Assembly: GCF_900313035.1 (NCBI RefSeq)
Contig: NZ_OMPS01000033.1
Span: 1 to 64,000, forward strand
Source of the DNA: Ruegeria sp. EL01
GTDB taxonomy: Bacteria; Pseudomonadota; Alphaproteobacteria; Rhodobacterales; Rhodobacteraceae
Length of the DNA: 64,000 nucleotides
Direction: 5' to 3'
Shown in pieces: positions 10,007 to 17,730 of the stretch. The notes beneath the pieces are model-generated. The model was not told the DNA's origin. It did no database searches and was given only the letters and a program-made list of their open reading frames with translations. The translations under genes and the position numbers were made by a program. Position 1 is the stretch's first letter. Each line of letters opens with the position of its first letter.

Positions 10007-11014
10007 CTAGACCAGTGCATCTCTACTCGAATTGCTGGATGCTCCCCGATTTTTTTCTTCTGTTGACGCCGAGAAAAGCTCACAAATCTGAGACAACACG
10101 TGCTCACGAACCTTGGGTGTCTCATAAAGTACGTCATGTCTGGCACCCGGAATAAGCTCCAGCTTCCCACCGGGCCAGCGCGTCATTCGATCCTGTATTG
10201 CGGATATGGCAACGATTTCGTCCTCAGCACCGCAGAAGGTGATACAAGGCGTGTCCGGAGACTGCATTTTTGACAACGACCTGGTCTCTCTGAGTGCCTG
10301 AAACAGCCACCCCATACTTGGTCCGCCTATGACTTGTTCAGGCAGAGATTCTGAAATGTTCGCATAGTATTCGTACATATCAGGATCATATGTCAGCCTG
10401 TTGTCCTTGAAATCAGTCGTCAGGACATAGCTTTCCCCACGTGTACCGGGAGCATATGTGTCACCCTTCCCAAATGCTTGAAATGCCCATGACAAAGGCC
10501 AGGCGCCGAGACGCTGCAATCTTGGGAGATTTATGTCCCACAAGGGAGCGGTGAACGCGCAGGCAGCCACCGGAAATCCTTCAGCAATTGCGCGGAGACC
10601 GACGCAGGCACCTAACGAGTGTCCAATCAGATACCAGGGCTGCGGAAGGTGGAGTGACTTGGCCGCTTCAATCGTGGCGGCAACATCTTTCTGGTAATCA
10701 GAAAACCGGAGGACATGGCCCATCAGTCGATCTTCGGTGAGCCTGTCCGAAAGCCCCTGGCCGCGCCAATCAACTGCGAAGGCTGTATAGCCGAAGTCAT
10801 GCAGATACTCGACCGTGCGCCCGTATTTTTCGATGTTTTCTGTTCGCCCCTGGAACAGAAAAACCGTGCCCTTGGATGATTTTTCTATTGGCCAGTGAGC
10901 CACCCTAAGCCGCACATTGTCATCGGTGTGAATCCAGTAGGCTTTCACGTCGGATGGGCCCTCGGCGACATCGGGATTAATGGGGGCTTTGTCCAGGACA
11001 TTCGTCTTAAGCAT
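10007..11014 (-). CDS. Alpha/beta hydrolase, lysophospholipase/PldB-like (possible lactone hydrolase)
   Basis: 335 residues. An alpha/beta hydrolase fold with FLFQGRTENIEKYGRTVEYL and VDWRGQGLSDR typical of serine-aminopeptidase S33/monoglyceride-lipase-like proteins. The nucleophile is in GHSLGAC (about 133), the likely acid is Asp in FCGAEDEIV (about 268) and the His is in PGARHDVLYE (about 295). No signal peptide, so it is cytosolic. Its start overlaps the 3' end of the upstream membrane-protein gene by 8 bp, so the two are translationally coupled. I recall database families RcgA (putative transporter) and RcgR (putative quorum-lactone hydrolase) for such neighbouring pairs in roseobacters. 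That name is unverified memory; the hydrolase call itself is firm. Confidence 0.85.
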   Translation of the reverse strand: MLKTNVLDKAPINPDVAEGPSDVKAYWIHTDDNVRLRVAHWPIEKSSKGTVFLFQGRTENIEKYGRTVEYLHDFGYTAFAVDWRGQGLSDRLTEDRLMGHVLRFSDYQKDVAATIEAAKSLHLPQPWYLIGHSLGACVGLRAIAEGFPVAACAFTAPLWDINLPRLQRLGAWPLSWAFQAFGKGDTYAPGTRGESYVLTTDFKDNRLTYDPDMYEYYANISESLPEQVIGGPSMGWLFQALRETRSLSKMQSPDTPCITFCGAEDEIVAISAIQDRMTRWPGGKLELIPGARHDVLYETPKVREHVLSQICELFSASTEEKNRGASSNSSRDALV

Positions 11015-12641
11015 CTAATTCTCTCGGTTTTGTTGCGTTAAGCTGACCCAGGGTGGGTCGTGCAAGGAAACATGCAGCCAATGTCAGGGCAGCAATCAGG
11101 AGGATCGTGAAGCCGGGAAACATACCAATAGAAAGGTACGTCATCGCCAGCAAAGCCATGACTCCATACATCCCCATCCATGGGATGTGGTCCTCATCAC
11201 CCCGCTTCGGAGAACTCATTTGGGCCAATGCGGTCCGTATTCTGGCAGAACAAATGATAAAGACAGCCACAATGATGATCATGCAAAAGAAGCTGTAGTA
11301 GTGCCCCGGCGCATTCCGACCGAACCCATACTGGTCCAAAAGTACCTCGTCGCTGCGAAAAATACTCAGACTGTCGGCCACCATCCAACTGACGATATCC
11401 CTGCTATGCGACAGCAAATAGCTGGCTTGCAGTTTCATCAAAATGGTGATCACCAAACCCAGTGACGTGCACCGAAATATCCCGGCCATAACTGCTCGGC
11501 CCACCATTTCTATGTACTGTCGCTCTTCATCCGCCTCGCCGCGCCCGAGCCCTCGCACCAACTCAACGAAATCATCCGTAATGGAATAGATTACAATGAG
11601 GCCTGCGAAGAACAGGTAAGAGCCAAATGCGTTAAGGAGGAAGACAAGGCCGGAGAAAATTACCGCGCTTGGAACTGATATCAAATCAGGACGAAAGAGA
11701 GCTATTCTGCCCCAATCGACGGTCCAATTTCCCGCGTTCCCGATCAGCAGTGGAATCAGATGAGTCTCTACCCAGTTGAATCCGGAGGCTATTGCCACAG
11801 TGACACCAAATACCGCCCAGTATGCGACGGACACGGTCGCTACCCTTTCCGACCAGCTTGGGAACGGATTTTTATCATCGAGGAAGTTGGATAAACCTAT
11901 TCGCCACTTTCTCTTCCATGACCGCAATAGACTGATCAGTATCGCAAAGTAAGTTGGTAGAATTGCCGTGAAGACGATTATCCAGTTTGGCGCCCACAAA
12001 AACCCGACCTGTTTTGGTGGGCCTGTCGGAGGAACAAAGACGACGCTGTGGATATTGAGCGAAAACGACATAAGGCCAAGTGCGGTGGCGGCGGCAAAAA
12101 CAACGACTGGTAAACCCAAAGAGGAATGAGTGCTGAAGATCGCTTCTGTTCTTCCCGCAATTCCGGGAATCCGCTTCGGTTCCCCCGGATCATTGCGACT
12201 CGAATTCTTGGCCTGTTTTACTTCTTCGTTGCCGTTGGCCACGCTGACTGGAGAACTCGTACCCCCTTTCTGGGCATTCCGTTTCCCTCGTCTTTTCGCG
12301 GCAAGTCGCCTGTTGGCGGCACTAAGTTCAACTCGCCACGCGCTGATGGCGTCGGGATCGTCACAACCGAACACGCGCGCCAGCCATCGAATGTTGTCGG
12401 TGCTAATTCCTCTGTCGTTATCCTGAAACCAATGCTGTACGGTTCGCAGTTCGATACCTGAATTGTTGGAATCGAACTGGGAAATAGTGCTGGCAAGAAG
12501 CTCGGGGGTCCATGAGCCCACAGGAAGCCCTGTCTGGTCAGCGGGCAAGCCGGCTCCCACAGAAACCAGGTACTTGAATAGTTCCTTGAAGTCGCTGCCG
12601 TCTTTCAGCGGAGGAACAAAATATTTACCGTGTTTTATCAA
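11007..12641 (-). CDS. Multi-pass membrane protein with N-terminal HTH-like region
   Basis: 544 residues. Residues 1-105 are soluble and contain ELLASTISQFDSNNSG, then IELRTVQHWFQDNDRG and ISTDNIRWLARVFGCDD, which look like a helix-turn-helix/XRE-like arrangement. A basic linker (RRLAAKRRGKRNAQKGG) and a low-complexity stretch follow. From about 165 there are roughly eight to nine hydrophobic segments, for example LPVVVFAAATALGLMSFSL, NWIIVFTAILPTYFAILISL, YSFFCMIIIVAVFIIC and FTILLIAALTLAACFLA. The only plausible start is TTG at 12641, because an in-frame stop lies just upstream. The 3' end overlaps the hydrolase gene by 8 bp. It could be a membrane-bound sensor or regulator, or a transporter (RcgA-like, from memory). 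No transporter motif was recognised. A phased repeat array lies at 12660-12699 in its promoter. Confidence 0.7.
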   Translation of the reverse strand: MIKHGKYFVPPLKDGSDFKELFKYLVSVGAGLPADQTGLPVGSWTPELLASTISQFDSNNSGIELRTVQHWFQDNDRGISTDNIRWLARVFGCDDPDAISAWRVELSAANRRLAAKRRGKRNAQKGGTSSPVSVANGNEEVKQAKNSSRNDPGEPKRIPGIAGRTEAIFSTHSSLGLPVVVFAAATALGLMSFSLNIHSVVFVPPTGPPKQVGFLWAPNWIIVFTAILPTYFAILISLLRSWKRKWRIGLSNFLDDKNPFPSWSERVATVSVAYWAVFGVTVAIASGFNWVETHLIPLLIGNAGNWTVDWGRIALFRPDLISVPSAVIFSGLVFLLNAFGSYLFFAGLIVIYSITDDFVELVRGLGRGEADEERQYIEMVGRAVMAGIFRCTSLGLVITILMKLQASYLLSHSRDIVSWMVADSLSIFRSDEVLLDQYGFGRNAPGHYYSFFCMIIIVAVFIICSARIRTALAQMSSPKRGDEDHIPWMGMYGVMALLAMTYLSIGMFPGFTILLIAALTLAACFLARPTLGQLNATKPRELDA

Positions 12642-12659
12642 CTTATTACACGCTTATGG

Positions 12660-12699
12660 TTCGTTCCGTTTCATCCTGTTTCGTTCCAGTTCGTGTGAT
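12660..12699 (-). promoter_or_regulatory. Four repeats with 10-bp period upstream of the HTH-membrane gene
   Basis: On the plus strand TTCGTTCC starts at 12660 and 12680, with diverged copies TTCATCCT at 12670 and TTCGTGTG at 12690. The copies are exactly one helical turn apart and lie 19-58 bases before the TTG start of the leftward gene. A phased array at this position is typical of operators bound cooperatively on one DNA face. The HTH-like N-terminus of the adjacent gene is an obvious candidate ligand, which is inference. Confidence 0.5.
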
Positions 12700-12849
12700 T
12701 GTCAACGAGCCGCCATACTCTCCTCAAAGTTGAGCCACAATCCGCTTGGGTCAGAGAGTGGCGCGCAACAATGGAACAGTGGATAACGCCCTGCCCGCCC
12801 GCAACACCCGCTTGTGGCGGTCGGGTTTGATGAACACCGAGGAATGCAG

Positions 12850-13032
12850 ATGTCGACACAGCAACAAACCGATCGCGCAAAAAAGGGCGAACCGATAATC
12901 GAAGTGCAGGACGCACACACAGGCAAAACAATGGCGGTTGTTTACGCGTGGAACAACGGTCAGGTCAGTGTTGCGTCCAACAGCGGTTTAAAGGTGGTGG
13001 AGCTTTCGCCTGCTGCGCGCCTGCGGCTTTGA
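12850..13032 (+). CDS. Small hypothetical protein (60 aa)
   Basis: ATG at 12850 is preceded by GAGGA at 12839-12843. The product starts MSTQQQTDRAKKGEPIIEV and continues with QDAHTGKTMAVVYAWNNGQ and VSVASNSGLKVVELSPAARL. It is a compact polar protein with alternating strand-like segments, no signal peptide and no Cys. It is divergent from the membrane-protein operon and ends about 100 bp before the IS66 end. I do not recognise the family. A good ribosome-binding site and balanced composition favour a real gene. Confidence 0.5.
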   Translation: MSTQQQTDRAKKGEPIIEVQDAHTGKTMAVVYAWNNGQVSVASNSGLKVVELSPAARLRL

Positions 13033-13152
13033 GAAAACTGTCCGGAATTCATCACGCGACCCTTCTTGACTGAAGATGGGAGGCATTCGGTCTGAAGAAT
13101 TTCACATAATTGCAATTACGTGACTTAGCGTAAGCGTCCGGCCCAGCCGCCC

Positions 13153-14652
13153 CTATGAAGCAGTTTTCCAAGGCAGCAGATCACCGACGCGGTTGATCTT
13201 ATAGTCTGGAATGCGGGCGAGCGTGTCGGCTAACCATGCCTGTGGATCGATACCGTTCAGCTTGGCGGTTTCGATCAGAGTGTATGCGATGGCAGCAGCT
13301 TTGCCGCCGGTCTGTGATCCAATGAACAGATAATTTTTACGCCCAATTGCAACAGAGCGCATCGCGCGTTCGGCAGTGTTGTTGTCCAGCTCCAGGATGC
13401 CGTGGCCGAGGTAAGGTCTCAGCCGCGCCATGCGCGTCAGGGCATATCGGATCGCCCCCGCCAGTGGCGATTTGCCAGAGATACTGGGCAATTGAGCGTG
13501 TAGCCAGACTTCCAGATCATCGAAGATCGGTTTTGCCTTCGCCTGTCGGAGTTCGACGCGGCAGGCCGGTGGCGATCCGCGTGCCTCTTTCTCGACTGCG
13601 TAGAGCTGTGCGATGCGCTGGATGGCCTCGTCGGCGATGGCGGAGCCTTGGGCGCGGTGGACATCCACGAACTTGCGCCTGACATGGGCCATGCAGGCGA
13701 CCTCGCGGATATCACCTGAACGATAGAGGTCTTCGAACCCGACATAGCCGTCTGCGTGCATCCAGCCTTGGTATCTTGCGAGATGATCCTTGGGATGCTG
13801 CCCTTTGCGATCCGGCGAGAACTGATACCAGCTTGCGGGCGGGACACTGCTGCCCCAGGGACGCTCATCACGGCCATAGGCCCAGAGCCGTGCTGTCGCT
13901 GTCTTTCCTGTGCCAGGAGCCAGCATCTTCACCGGCGTGTCATCCGCAAAGATGGCCTGACCCGCCAGCACGTGTCGCCCGATTGCATCCGCCAGTGGTT
14001 CCAAAAGTGCTGTGGATTTGCCGACCCAATCCGCCAGCGTTGAACGATCAATGTCGATCCCGTCGCGCTCGAAGATGCCGCTCTGGCGGTACAGCGGCAG
14101 GTGATCCGCGTATTTATTGACCAACACATGCGCCAGCAACCCAGGACCGGGGCGGCCCCGTTCGATGGGGCGCGATGGTAAGGGCGCTTGCGTGAAGCCT
14201 TCGCAGCCCGAACATGCAAAGCGTGGCCGCACGATGCGGTTCACGATGAACCGACCGGGAACATATTCCAGTTCTTCGGTGACGTCCTCTCCCAAGCGAC
14301 GCAGTGCGCCACCACATTGGGCGCAGTCGTCATCGCCAGCGGTCAGCTCAACTTCCATGCGTGGAATGTGATCGGGGATCGGACGGCGCTTTGGTTTGTC
14401 TTTTGGCTCTTCGTCGGGAAGACGCAGCTTGGCTGTCATCTTGGCAACCGCGATCTCGCTCACTTCCAAGGCCAGTTGTAGCTGTTCGATGCTCTCCGAT
14501 GATGATCCGAACCGGTGATTACGATGACCCGCCAACTGATGCCGCAACTTCTCGATCAAGACTGCCTGCGACTTCACTTCTGTCAGCAAAAGCGCCGTGA
14601 ACTGCCTGAGTTCATTCGGGTCTTTCGGCAAAGATTTGTCGACGTCCAGCAT
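13153..14652 (-). CDS. tnpC: IS66 family transposase TnpC
   Basis: 499 residues from ATG 14652 (the longer frame upstream has no ribosome-binding support and runs into tnpB). It has an N-terminal coiled segment (LLLTEVKSQAVLIEKLRHQL), the IS66 zinc-finger-like CAQCGGALRRLG...CSGCEG region (about 120-175), then the DDE core with AIFADDTPVKML (about 245-256), MHADGYVGFEDLY and the terminal ELDNNTAERAMRSVAIGRKNYLF including the catalytic Glu. No frameshift is seen, so the transposase may be active. Confidence 0.95.
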   Translation of the reverse strand: MLDVDKSLPKDPNELRQFTALLLTEVKSQAVLIEKLRHQLAGHRNHRFGSSSESIEQLQLALEVSEIAVAKMTAKLRLPDEEPKDKPKRRPIPDHIPRMEVELTAGDDDCAQCGGALRRLGEDVTEELEYVPGRFIVNRIVRPRFACSGCEGFTQAPLPSRPIERGRPGPGLLAHVLVNKYADHLPLYRQSGIFERDGIDIDRSTLADWVGKSTALLEPLADAIGRHVLAGQAIFADDTPVKMLAPGTGKTATARLWAYGRDERPWGSSVPPASWYQFSPDRKGQHPKDHLARYQGWMHADGYVGFEDLYRSGDIREVACMAHVRRKFVDVHRAQGSAIADEAIQRIAQLYAVEKEARGSPPACRVELRQAKAKPIFDDLEVWLHAQLPSISGKSPLAGAIRYALTRMARLRPYLGHGILELDNNTAERAMRSVAIGRKNYLFIGSQTGGKAAAIAYTLIETAKLNGIDPQAWLADTLARIPDYKINRVGDLLPWKTAS

Positions 14653-14701
14653 GGTCGAACCATAGCAAAACAAAGGCACGGCGGGAATCCCGCACGCACA
14701 T

Positions 14702-15049
14702 TTATCCCGCCTTGAGCGGTGTCCAACTGCGCTGTGGCACACGCCAATCGATCCCTTCCAACAGCATCGCCAACTGGGCGGCGGTCAGGGCGATCTTGCC
14801 CTCCTTGGCCGATGGCCACACAAACCGGCCCTTCTCAAGTCGTTTGCTAAACAGGCAGGCACCCTGGCTATCCCACCAGATGATCTTGATCAGATCGCCG
14901 CGCCGCCCACGGAAGACGAACAGATGCCCCGTGAACGGATCCTGCTTCAACGTCTGCTCTGCCTGGGCCGCCAGCGTCGTGAACCCGCGCCGCATGTCAG
15001 TCACACCAGCCGCCAACCAGACCCGCGTGTTCGCCGGGACCGGGATCAT
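14702..15049 (-). CDS. tnpB: IS66 accessory protein TnpB
   Basis: 115 residues, the normal length for IS66 TnpB. Diagnostic blocks are [18 protein letters not shown] (18-20 residues in), [17 protein letters not shown] and [15 protein letters not shown]. It overlaps tnpA by 4 bp, giving translational coupling, and tnpC starts 49 bp downstream. It is required for IS66 transposition in characterised members, with an undefined mechanism. Confidence 0.95.
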   Translation of the reverse strand: MIPVPANTRVWLAAGVTDMRRGFTTLAAQAEQTLKQDPFTGHLFVFRGRRGDLIKIIWWDSQGACLFSKRLEKGRFVWPSAKEGKIALTAAQLAMLLEGIDWRVPQRSWTPLKAG

Positions 15050-15432
15050 ACAGAAAGGCCTCGGATCAACCGGGCCAGTGCTTCGGGATCGTAGCCGCCG
15101 ATGATCCTCAGGCGGTGACCACCCGCGATATCGATCTCAATCGAGCTTTGTGCGGGCGTGGCATCCGTCGTCGGGGCTGTGTCTTTGGTCTGGGGCCGGT
15201 CCACAATCTCTACCGGAAGAAAGCATGGCGTCTCAGCAACCTCGTCTTCAATGACCTCCGGATCCGGTGCAAACTTGGGATCACGTAGCCATTTATGGAT
15301 AAGATTGGCGTTCATGGCGTACCGTCGCGCGACCCGCGCTACCGATACCCCCGGCGCGCATGTTTGCGCGCAGATCGACACCTTTTCCTCATCCGACCAG
15401 AACCGCTTCTTCTGACCTTTCTTGCCCGCCAT
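15046..15432 (-). CDS. tnpA: IS66 protein TnpA (HTH, IS66/IS3 orfA-like)
   Basis: 128 residues from ATG 15432 ([17 protein letters not shown]). The N-terminal helix-turn-helix [20 protein letters not shown] is typical of IS66 TnpA and probably recognises the element ends. A proline/threonine-rich linker follows, then the short C-terminal motif [17 protein letters not shown]. The stop overlaps the start of tnpB. No sign of decay. Confidence 0.92.
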   Translation of the reverse strand: MAGKKGQKKRFWSDEEKVSICAQTCAPGVSVARVARRYAMNANLIHKWLRDPKFAPDPEVIEDEVAETPCFLPVEIVDRPQTKDTAPTTDATPAQSSIEIDIAGGHRLRIIGGYDPEALARLIRGLSV

Positions 15433-15517
15433 ATCTGCCCTCAAGATGTCCACTATCAATGGTGGACACTATCAACACACTCTATGGCGCGTCAGAGCAG
15501 CAAGGCCGGACGCTTGG

Positions 15518-15672
15518 GCAGCCTTTGGGGCACGTTGCTGGGGGGTGTTACCATCGGGGTCAGCCAGACGGTCGGGGCCGCGATCGATCCCGAATGGTAG
15601 ATCCTTGCAGGTCATCTGGCCTTTCTGATCGTTCTTCTGATCCGTCCAAAAGGGTTGATGCCAAAACAATGA
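15518..15672 (+). pseudogene. livH: livH 3' remnant (branched-chain amino acid permease) cut by IS66
   Basis: After the IS66 end the frame reads GSLWGTLLGGVTIGVSQ, TVGAAIDPEW, stop, then ILAGHLAFLIVLLIRPKG and LMPKQ, stop. This is the characteristic LivH C-terminus. Only about 50 codons survive. An in-frame TAG at 15598-15600 stands where the family usually has Gln, consistent with CAG to TAG. The TGA at 15670-15672 overlaps the livM ATG at 15669, the normal livH-livM coupling. The 5' part is not found on the other side of IS66. Confidence 0.85.
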
Positions 15673-16727
15673 GCACCGCCATCCGCATAGAAACCGCCAC
15701 CCGTGGCAGTCGCCTGTTCCTGCTGCTGCTTGGGCTGGTCGTAATCGCCGCGATGTGCCTACCAGCCGTTGCCTCGCGCAGTCTGATCAAGGACCTGTTT
15801 CTGATCCTGACCCTGTTGTCGCTGGCGCAGTGCTGGAACCTGCTGGCTGGGTATGGGGGGTTGGTCTCGGTCGGACAACAGGCCTTTGTGGGCCTTGGGG
15901 CTTACGCCCTGTTTGCAGGTATCAGCCTTGCGGGCGTTGACCCGCTGCTGTCGATCCTGATCGGCGGGGTTGCAGCGGTGATCATCGCCATCCCGGCGGC
16001 CTTTTTCCTGTTTCGTCTGGATGGCGCCTATTTCGCAATCGGATCATGGGTGATTGCCGAGGTTGTCCGCCTGTCGATCGCTCAGTGGAAGGCGCTTGGG
16101 GGTGGGACAGGCACGTCTTTGCCGCGCGACGCGATACGAGAGATGGCATGCACGAGCTGGGTGCGCGACCTGTTCGGGGTCAGCGCCTCGGCAGCGCGTG
16201 ACATCCTGTTGTACTGGTGCGCGCTGGCCGTTGCAGCCTTGTTCATCGGGGTGGTCTACGCCCTGCTGCGCAACCGTATCGGCCTGGGTCTGAGCGCGGT
16301 GCGTGACAATACCGAAGCGGCGGAATCCGTTGGTATCCATGCGGGATCAATGAAATGGATGACCTATCTGATCGCCGCTTTCGGAACCGGGATCACCGGG
16401 GCGCTGATCTTTTTACAGAAGGCACGGATATCGCCGGATGCAGCGTTCAGCGTGACGGACTGGACCGCCTTTGTCATCTTCGTTGTGGTCAACGGCGGCA
16501 TCGGCACGATCGAAGGCCCCATCATCGGTGTGCTGGTCTTTTTTCTGCTGCAAAATCTTCTGGCGGATTTCGGCACCTGGTATCTGATCGCACTTGGTCT
16601 GGCCGGAATCATCACCATGCTGTTTGCGCCGCAGGGTCTTTGGGGCCTCATGCGGGATCGTCTCGGGGTAACCCTTTTCCCGATCCGGCGGCGCGTTATC
16701 TATCTTGAGGAAAGAACGAAACCATGA
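15669..16727 (+). CDS. LivM-type branched-chain amino acid (or amide/aromatic acid) ABC permease
   Basis: 352 residues with about ten hydrophobic segments. Family marks are LAQCWNLLAGYGGLVSVGQQAFVG (N-terminal; seen as two blocks), LDGAYFAIGSWVIAEVVR, LRNRIGLGLSAVRDNTEAAESVGI (the cytoplasmic loop contacting the ATPase), TDWTAFVIFVVVNGGIGTIEG and LFAPQGLWGLM. It is an inner-membrane half of a LivHMGF-type importer. LivH is truncated upstream and no LivG, LivF or binding protein is in the window, so this permease is probably orphaned. It overlaps the downstream VOC gene by 4 bp. The transported compound in the ancestral operon may have been an aromatic acid, given that neighbour; this is inference. 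Confidence 0.88.
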   Translation: MSTAIRIETATRGSRLFLLLLGLVVIAAMCLPAVASRSLIKDLFLILTLLSLAQCWNLLAGYGGLVSVGQQAFVGLGAYALFAGISLAGVDPLLSILIGGVAAVIIAIPAAFFLFRLDGAYFAIGSWVIAEVVRLSIAQWKALGGGTGTSLPRDAIREMACTSWVRDLFGVSASAARDILLYWCALAVAALFIGVVYALLRNRIGLGLSAVRDNTEAAESVGIHAGSMKWMTYLIAAFGTGITGALIFLQKARISPDAAFSVTDWTAFVIFVVVNGGIGTIEGPIIGVLVFFLLQNLLADFGTWYLIALGLAGIITMLFAPQGLWGLMRDRLGVTLFPIRRRVIYLEERTKP

Positions 16728-17689
16728 CTGCAATCGGCGGTAAAATCGGTGTGAACAAGCGCCCCGGAGAACTTGGTGCCCATTCCATGGATACCTTTAA
16801 TATGGCGGTGCCTGACCTCAAAGTGGCCGAAGATTTCTACACGGCTTTTGGCCTTGATGTGCGCGAAGAAGGCAATGGTCTGGGCCTGTATACAGATGGG
16901 TCGGAACATCGCTGGGCCTCTATTGGGGAAGGCAAGCGCAAAAAGCTGAATTTTCTCAGCTTTGGTGTTTTTGAGGAAGATTTTGAGCCCATGAAACGCC
17001 GCGCCGAGGCCGAGGGCGTCAAACTGATGGACCCGCCCCCGGGGTTCGACAGCAATGGCATCTGGTTTCAGGACCACAACGGCGTGACAATCGAGATCAA
17101 GGTGGCCGAGAAATCCTCACCCGACGAAAAGTCGGATTTCGAGATGGCAAGCGTCCCGGCGGGACGGATGGGGTCGATGCAGCGCAGCCAGGTCCAGCAG
17201 GTGCGCCCGCACCGGCTGGCCCATGTGCTGGTGTTTACGGCGGATGTGCCCAAAGCGCTGGATTTCTATTCCCGGGTTCTGGGCCTGCGCCTGTCGGACC
17301 GGTCCGGTGATGGGATCTGCTTTATGCACGGCATCCACGGATCGGATCACCACCTGATCGCGTTCGCCAAATCCTCGGCCCCCGGATTGCACCATTGTTC
17401 GTGGGATGTGCCATCGATCAACGACATCGGCAAAGGGGCCATGCAGATGGCCGATAAGGGTTTTTCCAATGGCTGGGGCCTTGGGCGGCATGTTCTTGGA
17501 TCAAACTACTTCCACTATGTGACCGATCCCTGGGGCAGTTATTCCGAGTATTCGTCGGATATCGATTACATCCCGCTCGACTGCGATTGGGAAGTCGGGG
17601 ATTACCCCCCCGAGGATTCGATTTACCTGTGGGGCCCGGAAATGCCTGACGATTTCATCGTCAACCACGAGGCCGAACAGGCCGATTGA
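16724..17689 (+). CDS. Two-domain VOC protein, extradiol-dioxygenase-like
   Basis: 321 residues with two vicinal-oxygen-chelate modules: residues about 18-125 (MDTFNMAVPDLKVAEDFYTA; WFQDHNGVTIEIK) and about 160-285 (HRLAHVLVFTADVPKALDFY; LHHCSWDVPSINDI; YVTDPWGSYSEYSSD). The C-terminal module shows the likely Fe(II) ligands His (RLAHVL), His (LHHCSW) and Glu (YSEYSS), as in catechol 2,3-dioxygenase/biphenyl-diol dioxygenases. It would cleave a catechol-like ring in the cytosol. ATG overlaps the livM stop. It ends this decapitated operon, and the LacI gene converges from the other side. Confidence 0.8.
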   Translation: MTAIGGKIGVNKRPGELGAHSMDTFNMAVPDLKVAEDFYTAFGLDVREEGNGLGLYTDGSEHRWASIGEGKRKKLNFLSFGVFEEDFEPMKRRAEAEGVKLMDPPPGFDSNGIWFQDHNGVTIEIKVAEKSSPDEKSDFEMASVPAGRMGSMQRSQVQQVRPHRLAHVLVFTADVPKALDFYSRVLGLRLSDRSGDGICFMHGIHGSDHHLIAFAKSSAPGLHHCSWDVPSINDIGKGAMQMADKGFSNGWGLGRHVLGSNYFHYVTDPWGSYSEYSSDIDYIPLDCDWEVGDYPPEDSIYLWGPEMPDDFIVNHEAEQAD

Positions 17690-17730
17690 ACCCACAACCC
17701 TCCGGTAAACCTGGGGGTCCAACTTGTGTA

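Larger units (their letters stand above)
13130..15517 (-). mobile_element. IS66-family insertion sequence
   Basis: About 2.39 kb, carrying tnpA, tnpB and tnpC in the standard order on the minus strand, all open. The left end starts GTAAGCGTCCGGCC (13130). The right end read inward is CCAAGCGTCCGGCC (ending at 15517), giving an imperfect terminal inverted repeat; further matches continue as GC/GC steps. The 8-bp flanks, GACTTAGC on the left and GCAGCCTT on the right, do not match, so no target-site duplication is visible. The right flank is the tail of livH, while the left flank is unrelated. This implies deletion or recombination at the element after insertion. Confidence 0.85.

Noticed and set aside
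13122..15525. 8-bp target-site duplication of IS66
   Set aside because: The flanks GACTTAGC and GCAGCCTT do not match at the ends I can define.
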